The notes below the pieces were generated by a model. It made no database searches and had not been told where the DNA came from. It saw only the letters and a list, made by a program, of their open reading frames with translations. Shown one piece after another: positions 14,863-21,803 of a stretch of 22,580 nt of DNA. The DNA comes from CALAGJ01 sp964293305 (lineage in GTDB: Bacteria; Bacteroidota; Bacteroidia; Chitinophagales; Chitinophagaceae): positions 1-22,580 of the forward strand of contig CAXYYO010000049.1 of assembly GCA_964293305.1 (NCBI GenBank), written 5' to 3'. Numbering within the stretch: position 1 is the stretch's first letter; the number at the start of each line of letters is the position of its first letter. A program made the translations under genes and the position numbers.

Positions 14863-16413
14863 ATGAAAAAACTAATGCGTTCAAAACAAACATTTATGAT
14901 GCTTTGTTTTACAATAAGTATTCAACTATCACATGCACAAAGTTGGAATCTTACGGGAAATGCAAATGCCACTGCCACATCTTATGTAGGTACAAGTAAT
15001 GCAGTAGATCTGCAATTCAAAACAAACAATACAACCCGTGGTACCTTTAATAGCCTGGGGCTTTTTACACTAACAGGAAACCTTACCTGGAGCAGTAGGT
15101 CAAACGGTATTACTTTTTCAAATGCAGGCTTAGGCACTATTTATCCAATGATTCGCATGTTTGCATCTGGTTCTATAAATGCAGATAGAATGGTCTTGTC
15201 TCATTCATCTTCATTTTCAAATTGGGGTCTCCAATACCAAGATAATGGCGATAAGTTTCGCTTCCTCAGAGACAGTGTAAATGTAATGTCAATAGACCTT
15301 TCAAATAAGCGAGTTGGTATAACCACAAGTGCGCCTCAATATCCTTTACATGTATCCGGAGACCATGTAACAGCCTATGTAACCAGCGATTTTTTAAATC
15401 CAGATGAAGCTGCCATGCGGGTGAATGTCAATTCAATTTTCAATTATGGTGTAAGGGGTTTATATTGTAAAAGTACTTCCGGTAATGGCACTTCTACAGC
15501 CGGATACTTTGAATCAGATTTTATAGCTGTGGATGGACATAGTAATGGTGCCGGTGGTACAGCTTATGGTACATCGGGAGTAGCTACTGGTGGTACCGCT
15601 GCTTATGGAGCATATGGTAAAGCTAGTGGTGGTAGTTTAAATTATGGAGTATATGGTACTGTAAGTGGCAGTGGTACAAAATATGGTGTGTATAGCAATG
15701 GGAATTTTGGTGGTACTGGTTCTTATTTGTACACATCAGATAAAAAATTAAAAAAGAATATCAAACCATTGAATAACGTGTTGGACAAACTAATGCAACT
15801 TAAACCTGCACTCTATGATTTTAGAATTGGGGAATTTGGTAATATGAATTTAGCGGAAGGAAAGCATTTTGGTTTTATTGCACAAGAGCTCCAAACAGTT
15901 TTTCCAGAATTAGTGAGCAATCAATCATTTCCACCACAGTATGATGATAAGCAGGAAAAAATTGCAGATGCTATTGATTACCTTGGTTTGAATTATACAG
16001 AGCTTATACCTGTTATCATTGAGGGTATGCAAGAGCAGCAGCAGATGATTCTACAACAAAATGAGCTGATAGAAAAATTGTCAAAAAGATTAGATGATTT
16101 AGAAGGTAATCAGCCCATTACTCAAACACTATCTGGTTCATCTACAAAAATGATAGGAGCAGCATTATCTCAAAATATCCCCAATCCGGCTAAGGGAATT
16201 ACAAAAATTCAATACACCATTCCTGCATCTGTGGCAAAAGCATATTTGATATGTAAAAATGCACAAGGCGCAGAAGTAGCTCATTATGATATACAACAAA
16301 AAGGGAATGGTCAAATGAGTATAGATACTTATTCATATACTGATGGACTATATTTTGTAAGTCTAGTATGTGATAATATCATAGTAAAAACTATTCAGAT
16401 GGAAGTATTATAA
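14863..16413 (+). CDS. Secreted protein with S74 intramolecular chaperone domain and type IX sorting domain
   Basis: The 516-residue protein has a signal peptide (about 1-25, cleavage at SHA-QS), a Gly/Ser/Thr/Asn-rich beta region (26-220), a glycine/tyrosine-rich part with recurring YGxxG units (235-283), and an S74 peptidase/chaperone domain from about 290 to 405. This starts SDKKLKKNI: Ser292 and Lys297 have the spacing of the Ser-Lys dyad of the self-cleaving S74 family, and HFGFIAQELQTVFPELV (335-351) is a family core. A coiled coil (about 388-415, EQQQMILQQNELIEKL) would trimerise it. Residues about 436-516 look like a type A type IX secretion C-terminal domain (SQNIPNPAKG, then beta strands, GLYFVSL, final EVL). 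The protein is probably exported to the cell surface as a fibre-like trimer; its ligand is unknown. Confidence 0.85.
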   Translation: MKKLMRSKQTFMMLCFTISIQLSHAQSWNLTGNANATATSYVGTSNAVDLQFKTNNTTRGTFNSLGLFTLTGNLTWSSRSNGITFSNAGLGTIYPMIRMFASGSINADRMVLSHSSSFSNWGLQYQDNGDKFRFLRDSVNVMSIDLSNKRVGITTSAPQYPLHVSGDHVTAYVTSDFLNPDEAAMRVNVNSIFNYGVRGLYCKSTSGNGTSTAGYFESDFIAVDGHSNGAGGTAYGTSGVATGGTAAYGAYGKASGGSLNYGVYGTVSGSGTKYGVYSNGNFGGTGSYLYTSDKKLKKNIKPLNNVLDKLMQLKPALYDFRIGEFGNMNLAEGKHFGFIAQELQTVFPELVSNQSFPPQYDDKQEKIADAIDYLGLNYTELIPVIIEGMQEQQQMILQQNELIEKLSKRLDDLEGNQPITQTLSGSSTKMIGAALSQNIPNPAKGITKIQYTIPASVAKAYLICKNAQGAEVAHYDIQQKGNGQMSIDTYSYTDGLYFVSLVCDNIIVKTIQMEVL

Positions 16414-16438
16414 CAGTTTGAAAAATTTATATTGAAAG

Positions 16439-16466
16439 GACTGCCCATTGTGGCAGTCTTTTTTTT
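16439..16466 (+). terminator. Rho-independent terminator
   Basis: GACTGCC (16439-16445) and GGCAGTC (16452-16458) form a perfect 7-bp stem with a 6-base loop CATTGT, directly followed by eight T residues. It sits 26 bases past the stop codon of the S74 gene and is the clearest terminator in the window. Confidence 0.9.
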
Positions 16467-16584
16467 GAAAGCATCATTTTGTAAAATGGAGCAGCTAGGA
16501 AAGATGCAAAAAAATGAAAAATCGTTCTTGATATTTACAAACATTACACAACCCATTTCCCTACTTTAGCCAAAATTTTATATT

Positions 16585-16914
16585 ATGGGACTATTGGGGA
16601 AATTATTTGGAAAAATCACCGGTGGTGGTGGAAATAAATCAGGAGGTGGCGGAGCAAAAGCTGGTGGACGTTTTAAAGAATTATTTGAAATGGCAAAGCC
16701 GGCATTAAATCTTTCTGCGGAGCAGGAATCATCTATAAAAAATATTTTTATGGAGTTTCGGCAAGAAAGAAAAGAACTAAAGCAGGGTGGCGGAGAGCAA
16801 TCAGAAATACGTGAAGCAAGAAAAGAAGCAAAGCAAAAAATAATGGCCCTCCTTACACCGGAGCAATTAAATACCCTTCGTCAGAAAATGGGCGAATGGA
16901 AAGAAGAACTATAG
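16585..16914 (+). CDS. Small Gly-rich protein with LTxxQ-like helical region
   Basis: The 109-residue product starts with a short amphipathic segment (GLLGKLFGKI) and a Gly-rich linker (13-28, several GGGG/GGG runs). The rest (30-109) is a charged, helical region with LNLSAEQESSIKNIF and LLTPEQLNTLRQKMGEW, two units resembling the LTxxQ repeats of Spy/CpxP proteins. Unlike those periplasmic chaperones it has no signal peptide, so it is probably cytoplasmic or membrane-attached by its N-terminus. Function unknown. It follows a strong terminator, so it has its own promoter; TACTTTAG at 16560-16567 is one mismatch from the -7 consensus. The flavoprotein gene follows after 42 bases. Confidence 0.7.
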   Translation: MGLLGKLFGKITGGGGNKSGGGGAKAGGRFKELFEMAKPALNLSAEQESSIKNIFMEFRQERKELKQGGGEQSEIREARKEAKQKIMALLTPEQLNTLRQKMGEWKEEL

Positions 16915-16956
16915 TCATTCTGTTTCTGTTTTATTCATCAATGTTTTAAAATAATC

Positions 16957-17919
16957 ATGCAGTCTTACAAAACGGCGGGCAAGAGAATTGTCAATTTATT
17001 TGATATACAATATCCCATCATTCAAGCAGGTATGATATGGGCAAGCGGCTGGCGATTGGCCAGTGCTGTAAGCAATGGGGGGGGGTTGGGAATTATTGGT
17101 AGCGGCAGCATGTATCCTGATGTACTCAGGTATCATATCCAACAATGCAAGGCTGCTACTAATAAACCATTTGGTGTAAATATACCTTTGCTATATCCTG
17201 ATATTGATCAGCATGTACAAACAATAATAGATGAGAAAGTACCCATTGTATTTAGTAGTGCAGGCAATCCAAAAACATGGACGCCCATACTAAAATCTCA
17301 TGGTATAAAAGTGGTGCATGTAGTAAGCAGTAGTGTGTTTGCACAAAAGGCCGAGGCTGCGGGTTGCGATGCTGTAGTAGCAGAAGGTTTTGAAGCCGGA
17401 GGTCATAATGGTAGAGAAGAAACCACCACAATGGTGCTCATTCCCGCTGTGAGGCGGGCCATAAAAATTCCACTGATAGCAGCAGGTGGTATTGCTACCG
17501 GTCGTCAAATGTTGGCTGCCATGATACTTGGGGCAGAAGCGGTACAAATGGGCAGCAAATTTGTATGTGCTGAAGAGGCATCTGTTCATCCATCTTTTAA
17601 GGATGCTGTGGTTATTGCAAAGGAAGGTAGTACCATGCTCAGCATGAAAAATATTGTACCAGTTAGACTACTGCACAATGCATTTGCAACAGAAATTCAA
17701 TCCGCAGAAAAAGCAGGAGCCACATCTGAAGCACTCCAAAAAATTTTGGGAAGAGGCAGGGCCAAAAAAGGTATGTTTGAAGGTGATATGCAGCAGGGTG
17801 AATTGGAGATAGGACAAGTAAGCGCTATCATTGATGATATAAAACCAGCAGCAGACATTGTATCCACACTTTGGCAGGAATTTAACCATGCCATAGAAAA
17901 TCCTTTTCTTACTGAATAG
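16957..17919 (+). CDS. Nitronate monooxygenase / 2-nitropropane dioxygenase family flavoprotein
   Basis: The 320-residue protein is an FMN-dependent TIM-barrel enzyme. Seen in order: PIIQAGMIWAS (20-30), the glycine-rich SNGGGLGIIGSG (39-50), FGVNIPLLYP, VVAEGFEAGGHNG (140-152) with His150, the candidate catalytic base, IPLIAAGGIATGRQM (171-185) for FMN phosphate binding, and GAEAVQMGSKF (192-202). Members oxidise nitronates, and related ones are FabK enoyl-ACP reductases; the sequence does not settle the substrate. FabK is less likely because no fatty-acid synthesis genes are near. Codons 41-43 are a run of nine G, so single-base slippage would truncate the product early. The Ldh_2 gene follows after 71 bases. 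Confidence 0.85.
   Translation: MQSYKTAGKRIVNLFDIQYPIIQAGMIWASGWRLASAVSNGGGLGIIGSGSMYPDVLRYHIQQCKAATNKPFGVNIPLLYPDIDQHVQTIIDEKVPIVFSSAGNPKTWTPILKSHGIKVVHVVSSSVFAQKAEAAGCDAVVAEGFEAGGHNGREETTTMVLIPAVRRAIKIPLIAAGGIATGRQMLAAMILGAEAVQMGSKFVCAEEASVHPSFKDAVVIAKEGSTMLSMKNIVPVRLLHNAFATEIQSAEKAGATSEALQKILGRGRAKKGMFEGDMQQGELEIGQVSAIIDDIKPAADIVSTLWQEFNHAIENPFLTE
17077..17085 (+). repeat. G9 homopolymer inside the flavoprotein gene
   Basis: Nine consecutive G residues encode Gly41-Gly43. In an AT-rich genome, with GGN codons free to use other third bases, such a tract is notable. It is long enough to slip during replication and to switch the frame within the first 15% of the gene. Confidence 0.8.
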
Positions 17920-17922
17920 CAA

Positions 17923-17940
17923 GGCAAATACAAATTTGCC
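17923..17940. repeat. Stem-loop between the flavoprotein and dehydrogenase genes
   Basis: GGCAAAT (17923-17929) and ATTTGCC (17934-17940) are perfect 7-base complements around ACAA, starting four bases after the flavoprotein stop codon. No T-tract follows, so it may stabilise the upstream transcript end or act as an operator rather than terminate. Confidence 0.4.
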
Positions 17941-17990
17941 AGCCATGCTTAACATTAAAACAGTTTTCGAATTAAAAAATATTAATCATT

Positions 17991-19070
17991 ATGCAGTTAG
18001 TTTCTTATCAACAACTTGTAGAGTTTGCCATTTCCTGTTTTCAGTCTATTGGATGCACATCAGCAGATGCACATACAGCAGCAAAAACATTGGTATCAGC
18101 AGATTTAAGAGGCATTGATAGTCACGGTATGGCCAGGCTAAGCGGCTATGTAAGGCTGTGGGAAGTAAAAAGAGTAAATGCAAATCCGCAGCTTGCTATT
18201 ATACACGAAACTCCATCTACAGCAGTTGTAGACGCTGATGATGCACTTGGTTTGGTATCTGCACCATTTGCTATGGATATTGCCATAGAAAAAGCAAGAA
18301 ATTGCGGTACTGGCTGGGTAGCCGTAAAAGGAAGTAATCATTTTGGTATTGCGGGTTATCATGCTATGATGGCTTTAACGCATGATATGATAGGCTTTGC
18401 CATGACTAATGCAAGTGCATTAGTTGCTCCTACATTTGGTATGGAACGTATGCTGGGTACAAACCCAATTGCTATAGCAGTGCCGGCAGGTAAAGAACCT
18501 CCCTTTGTAGCAGATCTGGCTACAACCACCGCTGCCAACGGTAAGCTGGAATTATTGCAACAAAAAAATGTAGATACCCCGGATGGATGGGTACAGGACA
18601 AGGATGGCATGCCTGCCAACGATGCACATATCCTAAAAAAAGGCGGGGCCTTGCTTCCGCTTGGTAGTGATAGAGAACATGGCAGTCATAAAGGATATGC
18701 ACTTGGAAGTATGGTAGATATTCTTTGCGGGGTACTGAGTGGCGCAAACTATGGTCCTTGGGTGCCACCATTTCCAGCTTATGTACCCTTACCTGATAAC
18801 ATGCCCGGCAAAGGCATTGGTCATTTTTTTGGTGCCATGCGAATAGATGCATTTCAAACTACCGAATCATTTAAAAATAATATGGATCAATGGATACAAC
18901 GCTTTCGTGCCACCACTCCATTAATTGACAACATACCTGTAATGATACCCGGCGACCCTGAGCGCATCTGCGAAGCTGAAAGAATGCATAATGGTATTCC
19001 CGTAGCAGATGCTGTTATAGCAGACTTAAAATTGCTTGCTGAAAAACTGCAAGTGACTTGTGAATTTTAA
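17991..19070 (+). CDS. Malate/L-lactate dehydrogenase family (Ldh_2) oxidoreductase
   Basis: The 359-residue protein belongs to the Ldh_2 family of NAD(P)-dependent 2-hydroxyacid dehydrogenases, which includes malate, L-sulfolactate, ureidoglycolate and 2,3-diketogulonate enzymes and is unrelated to classic lactate dehydrogenase. Visible are ADLRGIDSHGMARL (37-50) with Ser44-His45, VKGSNHFGIAGYH (112-124) with the likely catalytic His117, LGTNPIAIAVPAG (155-167), FVADLATTTAANGK (172-185), and GSHKGYALG in the nucleotide-binding part. Length is normal. The precise substrate is not decided. The spacing to the preceding flavoprotein gene is compatible with co-transcription. Confidence 0.9.
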   Translation: MQLVSYQQLVEFAISCFQSIGCTSADAHTAAKTLVSADLRGIDSHGMARLSGYVRLWEVKRVNANPQLAIIHETPSTAVVDADDALGLVSAPFAMDIAIEKARNCGTGWVAVKGSNHFGIAGYHAMMALTHDMIGFAMTNASALVAPTFGMERMLGTNPIAIAVPAGKEPPFVADLATTTAANGKLELLQQKNVDTPDGWVQDKDGMPANDAHILKKGGALLPLGSDREHGSHKGYALGSMVDILCGVLSGANYGPWVPPFPAYVPLPDNMPGKGIGHFFGAMRIDAFQTTESFKNNMDQWIQRFRATTPLIDNIPVMIPGDPERICEAERMHNGIPVADAVIADLKLLAEKLQVTCEF

Positions 19071-19074
19071 GTCC

Positions 19075-19096
19075 AAAAATCTTCAATTGATTTTTT
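19075..19096 (+). terminator. AT-rich stem-loop with T tail after the dehydrogenase gene
   Basis: AAAAATC (19075-19081) pairs with GATTTTT (19089-19095) around TTCAATT, and the right arm runs into one more T. It lies five bases past the stop codon. It is weak in GC, so the terminator call is tentative. Confidence 0.35.
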
Positions 19097-19111
19097 ATAG
19101 CTTTATAATTG

Positions 19112-19129
19112 TACCCCTTCGGGGAATGA
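19112..19129 (-). repeat. 18-bp dispersed repeat, copy 2 (inverted)
   Basis: This is the exact reverse complement of TCATTCCCCGAAGGGGTA, the repeat seen at 180-197 and 20287-20304. In this orientation the core CCCCTTCGGGG contains a C(TTCG)G loop, which is stable as RNA. It sits in the spacer between the dehydrogenase and acetyltransferase genes. Confidence 0.75.
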
Positions 19130-19166
19130 TTGATAGAGAGAAAAATAAATGATGGATTTTTGATCT

Positions 19167-19189
19167 ATTTAAAGTTTAAAACTTTAAAT
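19167..19189. repeat. 23-bp palindrome upstream of the acetyltransferase gene
   Basis: ATTTAAAGTTT and AAACTTTAAAT are perfect 11-base complements with one central A. It lies 32 bases upstream of the candidate -7 promoter element at 19222, where an operator or upstream element could act. It is made almost only of A and T, so a chance origin is possible. Confidence 0.45.
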
Positions 19190-19221
19190 TAATTAAAGAA
19201 ATAGCAAGATGATAAATAATT

Positions 19222-19229
19222 TAAATTTG
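19222..19229 (+). promoter_or_regulatory. Bacteroidota-type -7 promoter element
   Basis: TAAATTTG fits TAnnTTTG exactly and ends six bases before the ATG at 19236, implying a nearly leaderless transcript if it is used. No -33 TTG is seen at the usual distance. The element lies inside the nine extra codons of a possible earlier ATG at 19209, which supports the later start. Confidence 0.4.
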
Positions 19230-19235
19230 AACATT

Positions 19236-19772
19236 ATGCAATTACAACCTATACTCTCCAATGATATTGTAAGGTTACAGCCTTTACAATCTGCTGACTT
19301 TGAAGCTTTATTTGCGGTAGCAGCTGACCCACTGATATGGGAACAACATCCAAATAAAAACAGGTACCAAAGAGCGGCATTTGAAAATTATTTTGAAGGT
19401 GCCATGCTGTCTAAAGGTGCATTTTTAGTAATGGATGTAGCGCATGGAAATATAATTGGCTCTACAAGGTTTTATGATTTTGATGCTGAGCAATCAGCTG
19501 TTTTAATTGGATATACATTTATTGCAAGAGCATATTGGGGCAAACAAATAAATAGAGCAATGAAGCAATTAATGCTGGCCCATGCCTATCAATATGTGGA
19601 TACTGTATTGTTTCATATCGGTGCCGAAAATATTCGATCACAAATAGCTATGCAGCGTATAGGTGGAGTTAAAAAAAGAGAAATAGTAGTAGCCTATCAC
19701 GGAGAACCCGATAAACTAAATTTTGAATACGCTATTCAGAAAGCGGATTGGTTTGGATTGGATAGGGTTTAA
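19236..19772 (+). CDS. GNAT family N-acetyltransferase (RimJ/RimL-like)
   Basis: The 178-residue protein should transfer an acetyl group from acetyl-CoA to an amine. It has the Acetyltransf_3 layout: the N-terminal strand DIVRLQPLQSADFEALFAVA, the core strands GNIIGSTRFYDF, the acetyl-CoA-binding part IGYTFIARAYWGKQINRAMK (91-110) followed by a helix, and NIRSQIAMQRIGG (132-144), which matches the N-x-x-S-x-x-x-x-x-x-x-G pattern of RimJ/L-type enzymes. The substrate (protein N-terminus or small molecule) cannot be told. The ATG of MQLQPILSND is chosen over an ATG nine codons upstream because of the promoter position and because the family begins at this strand. Confidence 0.87.
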   Translation: MQLQPILSNDIVRLQPLQSADFEALFAVAADPLIWEQHPNKNRYQRAAFENYFEGAMLSKGAFLVMDVAHGNIIGSTRFYDFDAEQSAVLIGYTFIARAYWGKQINRAMKQLMLAHAYQYVDTVLFHIGAENIRSQIAMQRIGGVKKREIVVAYHGEPDKLNFEYAIQKADWFGLDRV

Positions 19773-19833
19773 AAACTTTACAGATTTATCTCCTAAAAAG
19801 TTTTTAGTTAGTCTTTCACGAGATAAAATAACG

Positions 19834-19855
19834 GCTATTTATTTTCAAAAATAGC
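19834..19855. repeat. Stem-loop between convergent genes
   Basis: GCTATTT (19834-19840) and AAATAGC (19849-19855) are perfect complements around an 8-base loop, in the 101-base gap between the acetyltransferase gene and the convergent small membrane-protein gene. There is no U tail on either strand. A second perfect inverted repeat, CTAAAAA/TTTTTAG, lies at 19793-19807. Confidence 0.35.
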
Positions 19856-19873
19856 AGTAATGAATTTTCTGTA

Positions 19874-20119
19874 TCAGATAAGCGCATAAATTATAAACGC
19901 TATGGCTAAAATGGGATATAAAAGCCAGATATACTTATTCCCTTTTTTATATTTAATCCCCCAATAGATTAAACAAGCTATACCAATATATTCAACTGAT
20001 AAGCCAATATACTTGAGAAAACTATAATCGAATTTCTCTAAAAGAATACCAATTAAAAATAATATGGCACCTATTTTTTTTATCATATCAACGCTAAGAA
20101 ATAATTTTATTTTATCCAT
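19874..20119 (-). CDS. Small hydrophobic membrane protein, hypothetical
   Basis: The 81-residue product begins with a basic, amphipathic stretch (MDKIKLFLSV) and has three likely membrane helices at about 13-28, 36-55 and 62-81, separated by FDYSF and KYKKGNKY turns. The Lys-rich turn suggests a cytoplasmic loop. I do not recognise a family. The consistent hydrophobic pattern and the proper ATG make a real gene likely, but no strict TAnnTTTG promoter was found in the 257-base spacer shared with the DUF2975 gene. Confidence 0.55.
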   Translation of the reverse strand: MDKIKLFLSVDMIKKIGAILFLIGILLEKFDYSFLKYIGLSVEYIGIACLIYWGIKYKKGNKYIWLLYPILAIAFIIYALI

Positions 20120-20286
20120 TTTATTGTTATTTGTAGGTATATAGATTAAAATGATTTGGTAAAATTATGAAATCAATGCAAATTTGGTAAATGTTGCATT
20201 CAATTGTTTTAAGAATCAGTAAGCATTTACAACTCAATTTGATTTTTATCATGCTCAGCGTTCCATCATTCTTTTATACTTATCAC

Positions 20287-20304
20287 TCATTCCCCGAAGG
20301 GGTA
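20287..20304 (+). repeat. 18-bp dispersed repeat, copy 3
   Basis: TCATTCCCCGAAGGGGTA again, identical to 180-197 and to the reverse complement of 19112-19129, preceded by TATCAC. It lies 27 bases upstream of the -33 element of the DUF2975 promoter. Confidence 0.75.
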
Positions 20305-20330
20305 AATTAATTATAAATAATATATATTTA

Positions 20331-20361
20331 TTGTTTATCAATAATTATTTACCTTTATTTG
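20331..20361 (+). promoter_or_regulatory. Bacteroidota-type promoter of the DUF2975-XRE operon
   Basis: A TTG at 20331-20333 is followed after 20 bases by TTTATTTG (20354-20361), which differs from the -7 consensus TAnnTTTG in one base. The ATG of the DUF2975 gene begins 16 bases past the element, so the 5' leader would be about ten bases. Confidence 0.5.
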
Positions 20362-20376
20362 CAAAAAATATATTCA

Positions 20377-20904
20377 ATGAAAATGAGTAATTCAGTTATA
20401 TTAAAATTGGTACATATTGTTTTTTGGATCATCTTTATTGGACTTTGTATTGAAACTGGGGCCACGCTCTTATCATTTCTTGTAAGCCTTTTTAAAAATC
20501 CGGAGGCAGTTAAAAATTTGTATATGGGGCTAGACCTGTCAGCTGTTTTTGAAGCAAACAAGAATTATTATATTTATATATTTTTATTTATCATCAGCAT
20601 CTTGATTCTTAAAACTTGTATGGCCTATTTAGTGATAAAGATTTTTCTTGTAATAGACATGAGCAATCCATTTAGTTTTGAAATTGCTGCATTGATATCG
20701 GCTATAAGCAGGGTGGCACTTGGTGCTGGAATTATCTCAATCATTGCCGAAGGAAGTGCCGATTGGATGACGAAAAGAGGAGTGCCGGTAGCTTACACAT
20801 GGAGTGGTGGTGAATTTCTATTTTTGGCAGGCATCATTTTTTTTATAGCACAGATATTTGAACGTGGTGTTTTATTACAATCTGAAAACGATTTAACTGT
20901 ATAG
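20377..20904 (+). CDS. DUF2975 domain membrane protein
   Basis: The 175-residue protein has four likely membrane segments, at about 10-38, 65-92, 102-124 and 146-162, and fits DUF2975, a family of small membrane proteins almost always encoded directly before a short XRE-type regulator, as here. Its function is not known; a membrane sensor or target controlled by the regulator is a common guess. The start could be the ATG at 20377 or the one two codons later (20383). A TTG further upstream in the same frame lies inside the -7 promoter element and is therefore rejected. One base separates its stop from the regulator's ATG, so the genes are co-transcribed. Confidence 0.82.
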   Translation: MKMSNSVILKLVHIVFWIIFIGLCIETGATLLSFLVSLFKNPEAVKNLYMGLDLSAVFEANKNYYIYIFLFIISILILKTCMAYLVIKIFLVIDMSNPFSFEIAALISAISRVALGAGIISIIAEGSADWMTKRGVPVAYTWSGGEFLFLAGIIFFIAQIFERGVLLQSENDLTV

Positions 20905-20905
20905 C

Positions 20906-21118
20906 ATGCCCATAATTGTAAATTTGGATGTGATGATGGCTAAGCGCAAAATGTCGCTCAATGAATTATCACAGAAAGTAGATATCACGCTTTCCAATCT
21001 TTCGGTATTAAAAACAGGAAAGGCAAAAGCTATACGATTTAGTACATTGGAAGCTATTTGTACCGCATTGAAGTGTCAGCCGGGGGAAATTTTAGAGTTT
21101 GTAGTATCGAAGGTTTAA
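20906..21118 (+). CDS. XRE family transcriptional regulator (YozG-like)
   Basis: The 70-residue protein is a single helix-turn-helix domain of the Cro/C1 type: VNLDVMMAKRKMSLNELSQK (5-24) leads into the helix-turn-helix (about 17-38, with LSVLKTGKAKAIRFSTLEA), and CTALKCQPGEILEF closes the domain. It lacks any effector domain. This size and the CxxGEILEF-type ending are typical of regulators paired with DUF2975 proteins. It probably controls its own operon, but no obvious operator palindrome is visible in the upstream region. Confidence 0.9.
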   Translation: MPIIVNLDVMMAKRKMSLNELSQKVDITLSNLSVLKTGKAKAIRFSTLEAICTALKCQPGEILEFVVSKV

Positions 21119-21235
21119 TCCCATTATACCTACTCCGACATCTTTGGTTTGAAATTTATTTAGGATTTGTCTTATTGGGCTATTCTTTTAATCTAAATTT
21201 AATGATAGCTTCAAACCAAAATAAAGCATGCTTGT

Positions 21236-21243
21236 TAACTTTG
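21236..21243 (+). promoter_or_regulatory. Bacteroidota-type -7 promoter element
   Basis: TAACTTTG fits TAnnTTTG exactly and ends 32 bases before the ATG of the small gene at 21276. The following GCACGG resembles the bases that often follow such elements. No good -33 TTG is visible. Confidence 0.4.
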
Positions 21244-21275
21244 CACGGTAGAATTATTTACTTAAATCCAATATT

Positions 21276-21458
21276 ATGAAATTTCAAATTCACCCTGTTA
21301 CCTTTGGTGTTTCAGAGCAATATCATTCTGACTCTCAAATTCGAAATGAAATGGACAAAAAGGTTATTCAGTCCAGAAGAAAAAATGGGAGAATTATTTT
21401 GGCAACTTTTGTTTTTTTTCTAAATTTTTTATTTTGGTACTATATCATCAATTTATAG
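21276..21458 (+). CDS. Small single-span membrane protein, hypothetical
   Basis: The 60-residue product has a polar N-terminal half (MKFQIHPVTFGVSEQYHSDS), a basic patch KKVIQSRRKNGR (28-39) and one membrane helix (about 40-58, ILATFVFFLNFLFWYYI). Positive charges next to the helix predict an N-in topology. No family is recognised. A perfect -7 promoter match upstream and a proper ATG support a real gene; its short length keeps this uncertain. Confidence 0.5.
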   Translation: MKFQIHPVTFGVSEQYHSDSQIRNEMDKKVIQSRRKNGRIILATFVFFLNFLFWYYIINL

Positions 21459-21803
21459 GATAAATATTTCTATTATTACTATAAATTTTTTCTAATCAGA
21501 TTTGATGGTTGCATAGGTTTCGAGTTATAGGTTGAATCAAATATTCATCCTTGTCTATCTATTGTATACGGACAGATTCTATTTTGTGCAAGCGTCTTTT
21601 CCTGACATGAATAATTTGCTCCCATATTCTGGTTAGTCGCATACTTTATATTTTTTAATGCTTCGAGAAAGGAAACTTTACTTGGTGGCTTATTTTTTGG
21701 TAGGAATGCTGATGTTAAAAATTAAATTATTGCCGAATGCACCTCGAAATATAATGAGGGGTATCATTAAATGCAAAAGAAATAATAGATATATCTTCGC
21801 AAA
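21459..21803. other. 345-base spacer with a possible coding remnant on the minus strand
   Basis: No intact gene is seen. On the minus strand a frame without stops runs from 21721 to the TGA at 21545-21547 (about 58 codons), with protein-like segments such as PPSKVSFLEALKNIKYATNQ and KTLAQNRICPYTIDRQG. It lacks a start codon near its beginning (the only ATG is about halfway), so it looks like the 3' end of a decayed gene, perhaps of a mobile element; the family is not recognised. TATCTTCG at 21792-21799, one mismatch from the -7 consensus, may serve the next gene. Confidence 0.35.

Noticed and set aside
16957..17919. Annotation of the flavoprotein as FabK enoyl-ACP reductase.
   Set aside because: The AGGH motif is shared by both groups, but there is no fatty-acid gene context and FabK cannot be shown from the sequence alone.
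19112..20304. The inverted pair of 18-bp repeats flanking the acetyltransferase and small membrane-protein genes might bound an invertible or mobile segment.
   Set aside because: A third copy lies 19 kb away with no such context, the repeats are very short, and there is no recombinase or transposase inside. A dispersed intergenic repeat explains it better.
20906..21118. The small XRE protein as an antitoxin of a toxin-antitoxin pair.
   Set aside because: The partner is a multi-span DUF2975 membrane protein, which is the well-known non-TA pairing for such regulators.
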